Notes under the pieces: model-generated
Seen by the model: the letters and a program-made list of their open reading frames with translations, nothing else
Databases searched by the model: none
Told to the model about the DNA's origin: nothing
In this document: positions 48,920 to 56,963 of the stretch, piece after piece
Numbering within the stretch: the first letter of the stretch is position 1
Layout of the letters: each line of letters starts with the position of its first letter
DNA from: Haloprofundus salinisoli
GTDB lineage: Archaea; Halobacteriota; Halobacteria; Halobacteriales; Haloferacaceae
Length of the DNA stretch: 64,000 bases
Direction: 5' to 3'
Assembly: GCF_020097815.1 (NCBI RefSeq)
Contig: NZ_CP083663.1
Span: 682,001-746,000 of the forward strand
Program-made: the position numbers and the translations under genes

Positions 48920-49023
48920 AGCGGGTATCCGTACGACTACGAGGCGTTTATAGCTCGGGTCGAGACGAAAAAGTTGGGGCCCAGTCGCCGGGCGTTCGGC
49001 CCCGCGCGTCCCCCATAATCGTT

Positions 49024-49058
49024 CACTCGGGGGTGAGTTTCATCGCCGGTATTTTTAG
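49024..49058 (+). promoter_or_regulatory. pyk promoter with a TrmB-like inverted repeat
   Basis: TATTTTTAG (49050-49058) lies about 27 nt before the pyk ATG. Directly upstream, CACT-N7-GAGTT (49024-49039; part of the dyad ACTC-GGGGGT-GAGT) differs in two positions from the haloarchaeal TrmB motif TACT-N7/8-GAGTA, which in Halobacterium controls glycolytic and gluconeogenic genes including pyk and ppsA. Confidence 0.45.
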
Positions 49059-49080
49059 CCACACGGGCGTATCGCCCAGT

Positions 49081-50835
49081 ATGAGAAACGCCAAAATCGT
49101 CTGTACGCTGGGTCCGGCGTCGGACGACCGAGGAACGATTCGGGGACTCGCCGACGCGGGTATGTCCGTCGCTCGACTGAACGCGAGTCACGGGACGACG
49201 GACCACCGGGCGACGGTCGTCGACCGCATCCAGGCCGTCGACGAAGCGACGGAGGACCCTCTGGCGGCGATGGTCGACCTCCAGGGTCCGGAGGTCCGCA
49301 CCGCCCCGCTCGACGAACCGATCACGCTCGAAACCGGCTCCGAGGTCCACTTCTTCGAGGGCGACACCGCGACACCCGAGAAAGTCGGTCTCTCTCTGCC
49401 TATCGACGCCGCCGAGCCCGGTGACACCATCCTCTTGGACGACGGGCGCATCGAGGCGACGGTCGAACGCGTCGTCGACGACGGCGTCGTCGCCCGCATC
49501 GACTCGGGCGGCGAACTCGGCGGCCGGAAAGGGGTAAACGTGCCGGGCGCCGACCTCGACATCGACCTCATCACCGACCGCGACTACGAGGACATCCAGC
49601 TCGCCGCCGACAAGGACGCCGACTTCGTCGCCGCGAGCTTCGTCCGCGACGCCTCCGACGTGTACGCCATCAGCGACGCCATCGAGGAGGCCGGCGGCGA
49701 CATCCCCGTCATCGCCAAAATCGAACGCGCGGGCGCGGTCGAGAACCTTGACGGCATCATCGACGCCGCCTACGGCGTGATGGTCGCCCGCGGCGACCTC
49801 GGCGTCGAATGTCCGCTCGAACACGTGCCGATGATACAGAAGCGCATCATCAGCAAGTGTCACGCCGACGGCGTCCCCGTCATCACCGCGACGGAGATGC
49901 TCGACTCGATGGTCCACGCGCGGCGACCGACCCGCGCGGAGGCATCGGACGTCGCCAACGCCGTCCTCGACGGCACCGACGCCGTGATGCTCTCCGGCGA
50001 GACGGCCATCGGCGACCACCCGGTTCGCGTCGTCGAGACGATGGACCGCATCGTTCGCCAGATAGAGGCCAGCGACGAGTACGAGGAGAACCAAGAGCAG
50101 CGCGTACCCACGGCGACCGACGAGTCGCGTACCGAGGCGCTCGCCCGGTCGGCGCGCTACCTCGCCCGCGACATCGGCGCGACGGCCATCGTCGCCGCCT
50201 CCGAGTCCGGCTACACCGCCCGCAAGACGGCGAAGTTCCGCCCCGGCGTGCCCGTCATCGCGACGACGCCGAACGACCGGGTCCGCCGCCAGCTATCGCT
50301 GTCGTGGGGCGTCAACGCGCAGTACGCCGACTACCGCGAGAGCGCCGAAGAGGTGATGGAAGGCGGCGTCAACGCCGCCCTCGAAGCGGGCGTCGCCGAG
50401 AGCGGTGACACGCTCGTCGTCCTCTCGGGGATGATGACAGAACTGGAGGAGACGAACACGACGAACATGCTGAAGGTCCACATCGCCGCCGAGGCTATCA
50501 CGACCGGCCGCAGCGTCGTCGGCGGACGCGTCGCCGGACCGGTCGTCCGGTTGACCGACGGCGACCTCTCGGAGATTCCCGACGGCGCGTTGGTGGCGCT
50601 CGACAGGACGTTCGACGACGAACTCACCGGCGACGTCGACCGCCTCGGCGGCATCGTCGACGCCCGCGAGGGGATGACCGGCTACCCGGCGCTCGTCGCC
50701 CGCGAGGTGGACATTCCGATGATAAGCGGCGCGTCGCTGCCCGAGGACGTCGACGACGGCACGCTCGTCACGCTCGACGCCGAGCGCGGCATCGTCTACG
50801 ACGGCAACGTCATCCGCCACGAGGCGAAACGGTAG
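49081..50835 (+). CDS. pyk: Pyruvate kinase with a C-terminal phosphohistidine-like domain
   Basis: A 584-residue pyruvate kinase (PEP + ADP to pyruvate + ATP). Motifs: KIVCTLGPASDD, MSVARLNASHGTTDHRATVV, VDLQGPEVRTA, the active-site region IPVIAKIERAGAVENLDGII and MVARGDLGVECPLEHVPMIQ, with Lys/Glu/Asp for catalysis. Residues about 480-584 add a domain like the swivelling domain of PEP-utilising enzymes (VVGGRVAGPVVRLTDGD), but its GGxTSHxA is EGMTGYPA, so the phospho-His is absent and the domain must be structural. The ATG 49081 is preferred to GTG 49033 on promoter position. Confidence 0.95.
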   Translation: MRNAKIVCTLGPASDDRGTIRGLADAGMSVARLNASHGTTDHRATVVDRIQAVDEATEDPLAAMVDLQGPEVRTAPLDEPITLETGSEVHFFEGDTATPEKVGLSLPIDAAEPGDTILLDDGRIEATVERVVDDGVVARIDSGGELGGRKGVNVPGADLDIDLITDRDYEDIQLAADKDADFVAASFVRDASDVYAISDAIEEAGGDIPVIAKIERAGAVENLDGIIDAAYGVMVARGDLGVECPLEHVPMIQKRIISKCHADGVPVITATEMLDSMVHARRPTRAEASDVANAVLDGTDAVMLSGETAIGDHPVRVVETMDRIVRQIEASDEYEENQEQRVPTATDESRTEALARSARYLARDIGATAIVAASESGYTARKTAKFRPGVPVIATTPNDRVRRQLSLSWGVNAQYADYRESAEEVMEGGVNAALEAGVAESGDTLVVLSGMMTELEETNTTNMLKVHIAAEAITTGRSVVGGRVAGPVVRLTDGDLSEIPDGALVALDRTFDDELTGDVDRLGGIVDAREGMTGYPALVAREVDIPMISGASLPEDVDDGTLVTLDAERGIVYDGNVIRHEAKR

Positions 50836-50906
50836 CCCGACAGCCACAGAGAACCGTCACCCCCCACCGGCGGCAGACATTTTAGCGACGCTTTCCTACG
50901 TCCTGT

Positions 50907-51170
50907 ATGCGCGATTCTCACACCGGGGGAGGAGACGAGGGGGAGACGGACGACGGCGAATCCGAGTGGCGATTCGGTATCGACGACGTCGGCGAGGACG
51001 CCGATACGAGCGACGGAGAGGACGCCGATGCGAGCGACGGAGAGAGCGAGACGCGAGACGAGACGCGCGAACTGCCGCCGCTCGAACCGGAGTCGCCGTC
51101 GCTGGAGAACAGCTTCTTCGTGCTCGTCGGCGTCCTCGGGACGCTCGTGTTCATCTTCAGCGTACTGTAA
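50907..51170 (+). CDS. DUF7312-like tail-anchored acidic protein
   Basis: An 87-residue protein: a strongly acidic hydrophilic part (1-65) with the conserved-looking EWRFGIDDVGEDAD, a tandemly repeated GEDADxSD unit, and the motif PPLEPESPSLENSFFVLVGV leading into one C-terminal membrane helix (about 68-87). It is therefore anchored by its C-terminus with the bulk in the cytoplasm. I recall this ending from haloarchaeal DUF7312 proteins. Function unknown. It begins 71 nt after pyk and is followed by the nfeD/stomatin pair. Confidence 0.78.
   Translation: MRDSHTGGGDEGETDDGESEWRFGIDDVGEDADTSDGEDADASDGESETRDETRELPPLEPESPSLENSFFVLVGVLGTLVFIFSVL
50994..51041 (+). repeat. 24-bp tandem duplication in the DUF7312-like gene
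   Basis: Two adjacent 24-bp units (50994-51017 and 51018-51041, each GAGGACGCCGAT plus NNGAGCGACGGA-type sequence) differ by two bases and encode EDADTSDG and EDADASDG. Eight codons long, so the frame is kept. Confidence 0.8.
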
Positions 51171-51213
51171 CGGGGAGCCGAAGCGTTAATCATCCGACGT
51201 ACTTAGGTCAGCT

Positions 51214-51825
51214 ATGGCACGCCCGCGTCTCGCGCACGTACTGTTACAACTCGACATCGGTCCCGACGCCCTCCCGCTGTTGCTCGTGATGGCCGGTCTC
51301 GGTCTCTCTATCGCCGAGGCGCTGGCTCCGGGCGCGAACTTCATCATCGTCGGTATCGCACTGCTGGCGGCCGGACTGGTCGGACTGTTCCTCCCCGCAC
51401 TGGCGAGTCCGCTCCTCCTCGGGGTTCTCGTTCTCCTCTTCGGCGCGCTCTCGTTCTACGTCTACCGGGAGTTCGACTTCTACGGCGGCAAGGGAACCGC
51501 ACAGACGTCGGACTCGGACGCGCTGAAGGGAAAGACCGGACGCGTCACCGAGCGGGTGACGCCGTCGGCGGGCCAGATAAAGATCGCCGGCGGCGGCTTC
51601 AACCCCTACTACGCCGCCCGCTCGTACCACGGCGAGATTCCCGAGGGGGCCGAGGTGATGGTCGTCGACCCCGGCGGCGGCAACGTCGTGATGGTCGAGT
51701 CGTTCGAGGCCGTCGAGGACGAGATCGACCGCGAGCTGGCGAAGGGCCGACGCGAACGCGAACGGGCCGCCGACGAGGTCATCGAGCGCGAGCGCGAACA
51801 CGAGGAGGAGACCGAACGGGCCTGA
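51214..51825 (+). CDS. NfeD-family membrane protein
   Basis: A 203-residue protein with about three membrane helices in the first 90 residues (AEALAPGANFIIVGIALLAA, GLFLPALASPLLLGVLVLLF) and a C-terminal OB-fold of the NfeD type: DALKGKTGRVTERVTPSAGQ, EVMVVDPGGGNVVMVES, then a charged helical tail. NfeD proteins act together with SPFH proteins encoded next to them. The stomatin-like gene starts about 105 nt downstream in the same direction, giving the usual nfeD-stomatin pair, probably involved in membrane microdomain organisation or quality control. Confidence 0.9.
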   Translation: MARPRLAHVLLQLDIGPDALPLLLVMAGLGLSIAEALAPGANFIIVGIALLAAGLVGLFLPALASPLLLGVLVLLFGALSFYVYREFDFYGGKGTAQTSDSDALKGKTGRVTERVTPSAGQIKIAGGGFNPYYAARSYHGEIPEGAEVMVVDPGGGNVVMVESFEAVEDEIDRELAKGRRERERAADEVIEREREHEEETERA

Positions 51826-51930
51826 ACGGCTCCCGGACTCTGTACGAACCGAGAAATCGGGAGACGGTTCGGCGGATACACCGGAGAAGTTGAGGAAAAC
51901 CTTATCAATCAAACATACAAAGGTCAAGTT

Positions 51931-53193
51931 ATGGACCCCGTCCTGTTACAGACTGGCCTGGGAATACCCATCCTCTTCGTGGGTGTGCTATTCCTCCTGC
52001 TGGCAGTCCTCGTAGTGTTTCAGTCCGTCGAAATCGTGCAGGCGTACGAGAAACGCGCGCTGTCGGTGTTCGGCGAGTACCGCAAACTGCTCGAACCGGG
52101 TATCAACTTCATCCCGCCGTTCGTCTCGCGGACGTACCGCTTCGACATGCGGACCCAGACGCTCGACGTCCCGCGACAGGAAGCCATCACGCGCGACAAC
52201 TCGCCCGTCACCGCCGACGCCGTCGTCTACATCAAGGTGATGGACGCGAAGAAGGCGTTCCTCGAAGTCGAGGATTACAAGACCGCCGTCTCGAACCTCG
52301 CGCAGACGACGCTGCGCGCCGTGCTCGGCGACATGGAGCTCGACGACACGCTCAACAAGCGCCAGGAGATCAACGCGCGCATCCGCAAGGAACTCGACGA
52401 ACCCACCGACGAGTGGGGCATCCGCGTCGAATCCGTCGAGGTTCGTGAGGTGAACCCGAGCGCCGATGTCCAGCAGGCGATGGAGCAGCAGACCTCCGCC
52501 GAGCGCCGTCGCCGCGCGATGATTCTCGAAGCCCAGGGTGAGCGGCGCAGCGCCGTCGAGAGCGCCGAGGGTGAGAAGCAGTCGAACATCATCCGCGCGC
52601 AGGGTGAAAAGCAGAGTCAGATTCTCGAAGCGCAGGGTGACGCCATCTCCACCGTCCTCCGCGCGAAATCCGCCGAGTCGATGGGTGAGCGCGCCGTCAT
52701 CGACAAGGGGATGGAGACGCTCGCCGACATCGGTTCCAGCGAGTCGACGACGTTCATCCTCCCGCAGGAGCTCACCTCGCTCGTCGGCCGCTACGGCAAA
52801 CAGTTGACCGGCAGCGACATCCAAGAGCAAGCGGGCCTCGACAGTCTCGATTTCGACGAGGAGACCCGCGAGATGCTCGGCCTCGACGACATCGAGGAGA
52901 TACTCGGCCAGATAGACCAGGCCGCAGAGATGGACGTCCAACAGCTCGAACAAGAGGCGCAGGCCGTCAAATCCGGCGATACAGACATCAAGAGCGCCGA
53001 CGAAGTGATTCAGAAGGCCAACGCCGAGGACGAAGCGGACATCAAAGACGCCGACGAGGTCATCGACGAGAACGAACCCCCCTCGACCGACGACGGCGTC
53101 GCCGCCGACGGCGACACCGACTCGGAATCTGCCGACGCCGAGTCCGCCGATGCGACCGACGAGGAGATGGAGTTCGACCGAGAACTCCGGTAA
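51931..53193 (+). CDS. Stomatin/prohibitin (SPFH) family protein
   Basis: A 420-residue SPFH protein. One N-terminal membrane helix (about 10-31), then the band-7 domain: VQAYEKRALSVFGEYRKLLE, GINFIPPFVSRTYRFDMRTQ, LDVPRQEAITRDNSPVTADA and VVYIKVMDAKKAFLEVEDYK. From about 190 a coiled coil follows, rich in repeated EGEKQS/AQGEKQS units (ALILEAQGERRSAVESAEGE-type spacing), then the acidic C-terminus with DIKSADEVI and DIKDADEVI. It forms membrane scaffolds with NfeD (51214). TATA-like AAACCTTATC (51897-51906) is near -28. The repeated DIK-ADEVI in the tail is unusual. Confidence 0.93.
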   Translation: MDPVLLQTGLGIPILFVGVLFLLLAVLVVFQSVEIVQAYEKRALSVFGEYRKLLEPGINFIPPFVSRTYRFDMRTQTLDVPRQEAITRDNSPVTADAVVYIKVMDAKKAFLEVEDYKTAVSNLAQTTLRAVLGDMELDDTLNKRQEINARIRKELDEPTDEWGIRVESVEVREVNPSADVQQAMEQQTSAERRRRAMILEAQGERRSAVESAEGEKQSNIIRAQGEKQSQILEAQGDAISTVLRAKSAESMGERAVIDKGMETLADIGSSESTTFILPQELTSLVGRYGKQLTGSDIQEQAGLDSLDFDEETREMLGLDDIEEILGQIDQAAEMDVQQLEQEAQAVKSGDTDIKSADEVIQKANAEDEADIKDADEVIDENEPPSTDDGVAADGDTDSESADAESADATDEEMEFDRELR

Positions 53194-53233
53194 ACGAAGC
53201 GTTTTTGTCCTCCACTCCCCGTAATCGAGATAG

Positions 53234-53839
53234 ATGTCCGACCGGGTAGACGAAGAGAAACGAGCGATGCTCCGCCGGTTCGCCGCACTCGGCGCGGCGG
53301 TTCCGTTCGCTCGTCTCGACGGTTCCGACGACGAGTCGCGCAGCGACGTCCGCGACGCCCTCGTCGGCTATCTGTCGACGACCCCCGGCGCTCACTTCTC
53401 GAAAGTGCGCGACGACCTCCGTCTCGGAACCGGCGAGACGCAGCACCACCTCGACAAACTGCTCTCGGAAGGTGTCGTCCTCTCGCGGCGCGACGGCGAC
53501 TACCGCCGATTCTTCCCGGCGCGGCGATTCTCCGCGTTCGAACAGGTCGCACTCGGCTATCTCCGCCGTGACACGCCGCGGAAGATGCTTCTCGAACTGC
53601 TCCGAGATCCCGGGGCGACCGGCGTCCAACTCGCCGAAGCCGCCGACGTATCGACGGCGACGGTGAGTTCGTACAGAAAACAGTTGGAAGACGCCGGCCT
53701 CCTCGCAACGGAGGGTGGCCTCGCCGTCGAACGGCCGGAGACACTCATCATGTTGCTCGTGCGGTACGCCGACTCCTTCGGGACCGAAACCATCGCGTTC
53801 GCAAGCGAAGCAGACGATCTCGTGGTCTACAACGCCTAG
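53234..53839 (+). CDS. Two-winged-helix transcriptional regulator
   Basis: A 201-residue protein. Residues about 38-95 form one winged helix (VRDALVGYLSTTPGAHFSKV, DLRLGTGETQHHLDKLLSEG, VVLSRRDGDYRRFFPARRF) and residues about 105-165 a second (RDTPRKMLLELLRDPGATGV, LAEAADVSTATVSSYRKQLE). The C-terminal 35 residues may bind a ligand or oligomerise. A common haloarchaeal membrane-gene regulator layout; no membrane helix here. It lies 40 nt after the SPFH gene, so it may be in the same transcript. Target unknown. Confidence 0.87.
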   Translation: MSDRVDEEKRAMLRRFAALGAAVPFARLDGSDDESRSDVRDALVGYLSTTPGAHFSKVRDDLRLGTGETQHHLDKLLSEGVVLSRRDGDYRRFFPARRFSAFEQVALGYLRRDTPRKMLLELLRDPGATGVQLAEAADVSTATVSSYRKQLEDAGLLATEGGLAVERPETLIMLLVRYADSFGTETIAFASEADDLVVYNA

Positions 53840-53962
53840 CTAACGCTCAGATTTCGAGACGAGATTCCGGCTCTTACGCCGTAGTACGTCCGAAAAACAC
53901 TGCCCGAAGCGCGTGTGAGTGCTTGGAGGGAGGAGGGCCGCCGTCAGCGGAGAATTGTGGCG

Positions 53963-54196
53963 TTACGTGCTAACTTTCCACGTCGTCCCCGACGAGTAAC
54001 CCCACTTTTCGACCGTCACGTCGAAATCCCCGTCGAGGATGGCAGTCATGTTCGCGCCGACTTCCTTGGCGCTCAGTCCCAGCTCCTCGGCGATGAGACG
54101 CGACTTGAAGTACGTCTTCGTCGCGGCGTGCGTCCGAAGGTACCTGAGGATTCGTTGCTGTTTATCACTGAGCTCGGTGGCCGTGGTAACGCTCAT
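53963..54196 (-). CDS. DUF7123-like winged-helix protein
   Basis: A 77-residue protein: LSDKQQRILRYLRTHAATKT, YFKSRLIAEELGLSAKEVGA (HTH with recognition helix) and a C-terminal strand pair VTVEKWGYSSGTTWKV. It is a single winged helix without other domains, matching my memory of DUF7123 in haloarchaea. Function: probably DNA or RNA binding. CATATTAGTG on the minus strand (about 54217-54226) is near -28 of the ATG. It transcribes leftwards into the end of the regulator gene. Confidence 0.85.
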   Translation of the reverse strand: MSVTTATELSDKQQRILRYLRTHAATKTYFKSRLIAEELGLSAKEVGANMTAILDGDFDVTVEKWGYSSGTTWKVST

Positions 54197-54539
54197 ATCT
54201 CTGCCGAAGTGACTGGCACTAATATGGCATTTGGTACGTGTGGTTAACGTGCTCTCGTCTTGCGTTTTACAATCGTAAAGTGAGCATAACCGGCGGGTTC
54301 GGACGCGGCCTGGTACGAAGGTCTAATACTAAATATTTCGTGACTATAACGTCCAAAATAGGTTCTCGTAAGGCTGTATTTACGAGCGCGTACTCACGGT
54401 AATCTCGCATTACGCTCGGGAAATCGGCTGATTTCGGTCCGATGCAGTGGTTGTGAGTTCTGAAAGGACTGTCAGCCTACAATTTCACGAATCCAGAGAG
54501 TCAGAAGCTTCTTAGCCATTGTCGATGCATAGAGTGACA
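54197..54539. other. 343-bp A+T-rich intergenic region with two inverted repeats
   Basis: This stretch between the DUF7123-like gene and aglD is clearly A+T richer than the coding DNA. TTTAC-AATC-GTAAA (54266-54279) and CTCGTAA-N8-TTACGAG (54365-54386) are perfect inverted repeats. CTTCTTAG (54508-54515) about 28 nt before 54540 is the likely aglD TATA box. No ORF or RNA gene is visible; it could carry regulatory sites or a small RNA. Confidence 0.45.
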
Positions 54540-56378
54540 ATGGACCGTCCGGTCGAGGTCAGCGTCGTCCTTCCTGCGTATAACGAAGAACATACGATAG
54601 AGGAGACGGTGCGGACCACGCTTGAGACACTTGCAGCGTTCCTCCCGCGCGAGGCCGTCGAGGTCATCGTCGCAGAGGACGGGTGCGACGACCGCACCCC
54701 GGAGATTGCCGACCAGTTGGCCGCCGAGGACAGCCGAGTTCGTCACTTTCACTCCGACGAACGGCTCGGTCGAGGCGGGGCGTTAGAACGGGCCTTCGAG
54801 GCCGCCAACGGTGAGACGCTGGTCTACTTCGACACCGACCTCGCCACGGATATGCGCCACCTCGAGGAGCTGGTCGAACGCGTCCGTACCGAGGGGTACG
54901 ACGTCGCTACCGGTTCGCGGTGGATGCCCGACCGCGTCGCGGACCGACCCGCCAAGCGGGGTGTCCCGAGTAGGGCGTACAACGGGTTGGTTCGACTGTT
55001 CCTGCGGTCGGAGCTTCGAGACCACCAGTGCGGTTTCAAGGCGATGAGCCGCGAGGCGTTCTACCTGCTGAAAGACGACATCCAGGACAACCACTGGTTC
55101 TGGGACACCGAACTGCTGGTCCGCGCACAGCGGGAGGGTCTCCGAGTCGCGGAGTTCTCCGTCGACTGGGAGCCGAAAGGCGACACGAAAGTCGACCTCG
55201 TCCGCGACATCTTCGGGATGGGCAGTCAGATCGGTCGCACTTGGTGGGAGCTTTCGGTCCGGCCGCGAATCGACCGCCGGGTGACGATGGCGGCGGGTAT
55301 CGCGCTCACCCTCGTCGCCCTGGCGCTCATGACCGTCTACCTCGACCCGCAGGCGGTGCTCGACGTGATGGGCGCGGCGGACCCGGCGCTCGTGCTCCTG
55401 GCCGCCGTGGTCTACCTCGTCTCGTGGCCGATTCGAGGGCTCCGCTACCGCGACATCCTCGCGGAGCTCGGCTTCCACGAGAAGACGAGCTTCCTGACGG
55501 GCGCGATCTTCATCAGCCAGACGGGTAACCTCGTGTTCCCCGCTCGCGCCGGCGATGCGGTCCGCGCCTACGTCGTGAAGGCGCGCCGAGGTATCCCGTA
55601 TCCGTCGGGGTTCGCCTCGCTAGCCGCAGAGCGCGTCTTCGACCTGCTCACCATCACGGTGTTGGCGGGGACGGTGCTTCTGGGAATCGTTGCGACGGGC
55701 AACACCTCGGCGCTCATCGAAGGGTTGCTCGGAAGCGGCGGAGAAGTCGGAGCCGAGAACAGACGTGCGGGCCGGACGGCGGCCGTCGTCGCCGCCGGCG
55801 TCGGCCTCGCGGCGATACTTGCCGTCGTCGGTATCGTCGCCAGCGCCCGCTCCGACCGCAATCTCGTCCGGAAGGCGCTCGGCCGGTTCTCTTCGGACTC
55901 CTACGCCGACTACGTGGCGGGCATCGTCGAGCAGTTCGTCGTCGACCTCCAACGGGCCGCCGGTCGCCGCGACGCGTTCGCCCGCGTCGGCGTCAGCAGT
56001 CTCGCCATCTGGTCGCTGGACGTCGTGACGGCGATTCTCGTGCTCGTCGCGCTGGGGGCGAACGCCGAGATGTCCGTCGTCACGCTCGTGGCCGTGAGTT
56101 TCTTCGCGGTCAGCGTCGGCAACCTGGCGAAGGTGCTCCCGCTCTCGCCGGGCGGCATCGGCCTCTACGAGGGTGCGTTCACCATCCTCGTCGTCGCGCT
56201 CAGCCCCGTGTCGGTCACCGTCGCGGTGGGCGCGGCGATTCTCGACCACGCGGTGAAGAACGTCGTCACCGTCCTCGGCGGCGTCGCGTCGATGCTGTCG
56301 CTCAACGTCTCGCTCACCAAAGCGGTCGAAGAGAGCGCCAACGCGCGCGATCAGGCCGAACCGGTCGACTCCGACTGA
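54540..56378 (+). CDS. aglD: Dolichyl-phosphate hexosyltransferase AglD-like (GT2 + flippase-like membrane domain)
   Basis: A 612-residue two-part protein. Residues 1-250 are a dolichyl-phosphate-sugar synthase-type GT2: VEVSVVLPAYNEEHTIEETV, the donor-binding VIVAEDGCDDRTPEIADQL, the DxD in LVYFDTDLATDMRHL, GSRWMPDRVADRPAKRG and the late LRDHQCGFKAMSRE. Residues about 260-600 form about eight helices of the lysylphosphatidylglycerol synthase/flippase-like type. In H. volcanii AglD (HVO_0798) adds the last mannose to the dolichyl-phosphate used in S-layer N-glycosylation. ATG 54540 fits the TATA box at -28 and the AglD length; TTG 54519 and ATG 54525 are alternatives. Confidence 0.9.
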   Translation: MDRPVEVSVVLPAYNEEHTIEETVRTTLETLAAFLPREAVEVIVAEDGCDDRTPEIADQLAAEDSRVRHFHSDERLGRGGALERAFEAANGETLVYFDTDLATDMRHLEELVERVRTEGYDVATGSRWMPDRVADRPAKRGVPSRAYNGLVRLFLRSELRDHQCGFKAMSREAFYLLKDDIQDNHWFWDTELLVRAQREGLRVAEFSVDWEPKGDTKVDLVRDIFGMGSQIGRTWWELSVRPRIDRRVTMAAGIALTLVALALMTVYLDPQAVLDVMGAADPALVLLAAVVYLVSWPIRGLRYRDILAELGFHEKTSFLTGAIFISQTGNLVFPARAGDAVRAYVVKARRGIPYPSGFASLAAERVFDLLTITVLAGTVLLGIVATGNTSALIEGLLGSGGEVGAENRRAGRTAAVVAAGVGLAAILAVVGIVASARSDRNLVRKALGRFSSDSYADYVAGIVEQFVVDLQRAAGRRDAFARVGVSSLAIWSLDVVTAILVLVALGANAEMSVVTLVAVSFFAVSVGNLAKVLPLSPGGIGLYEGAFTILVVALSPVSVTVAVGAAILDHAVKNVVTVLGGVASMLSLNVSLTKAVEESANARDQAEPVDSD

Positions 56379-56380
56379 GC

Positions 56381-56887
56381 TCAGTACAGTCCTGAGACGA
56401 ACGGGCCGAGCGCTCCCGCGACGGCCGTCGAAAGCGCCGTCTCGCGGTCGATTCGGCCGCCGGTCAACACGCCCGCAGCGCCTTCTCCTTTCGCGATTCC
56501 CGTCGTGTCGAGCGTATCGTCCATCACCGGGCCGAGTTCCTCGCCGCCGCGGATGCGCGCGGCGATTCTCGGCGGGAGGCGGACGCTCGGCCCCGCGCCC
56601 CGGCCGACTCGGATACCGTCCGTGACCGCGGCCCACATCACCAGATACAGGTCGCCGAACTCACCGAACGTCGCGACACCACCCTCTAATCCGACGCCGT
56701 AGTCGTACTCGCCCGCGTCGACCGCCTGCCACGCCCGCGCCTCAGCGCCGGCGATGGTCTCCGCGTGGCCCCGCGGCTGTTCCGGGACGCCCGAGGAGAC
56801 GGCGACCGCTTCGACCGTCGCGTCCTCGACGACGGCTTCGACCGCGGCTCTCTTGACCGGATTCTCGCTCCCGACGGCGATTCGCAT
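56381..56887 (-). CDS. Inosine/xanthosine triphosphatase (YjjX/DUF84)
   Basis: A 168-residue Maf/Ham1-related pyrophosphatase. MRIAVGSENPVKRAAVEAVV is the nucleotide-binding N-terminus; EQPRGHAETIAGAEARAWQA and DYGVGLEGGVATFGEFGDLY the metal- and base-binding region; GEELGPVMDDTLDTTGIAKG the DUF84 signature; the end is TAVAGALGPFVSGLY. The enzyme removes deaminated ITP/XTP from the pool. Its stop is 3 nt after the convergent aglD stop. Confidence 0.9.
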   Translation of the reverse strand: MRIAVGSENPVKRAAVEAVVEDATVEAVAVSSGVPEQPRGHAETIAGAEARAWQAVDAGEYDYGVGLEGGVATFGEFGDLYLVMWAAVTDGIRVGRGAGPSVRLPPRIAARIRGGEELGPVMDDTLDTTGIAKGEGAAGVLTGGRIDRETALSTAVAGALGPFVSGLY

Positions 56888-56963
56888 ATCACCGACTCCT
56901 CACGGGAGGTTATCGATATTTCGGAATCGGTGAACGATGGAGAGCCCTACTCGGGAGTCGCGT

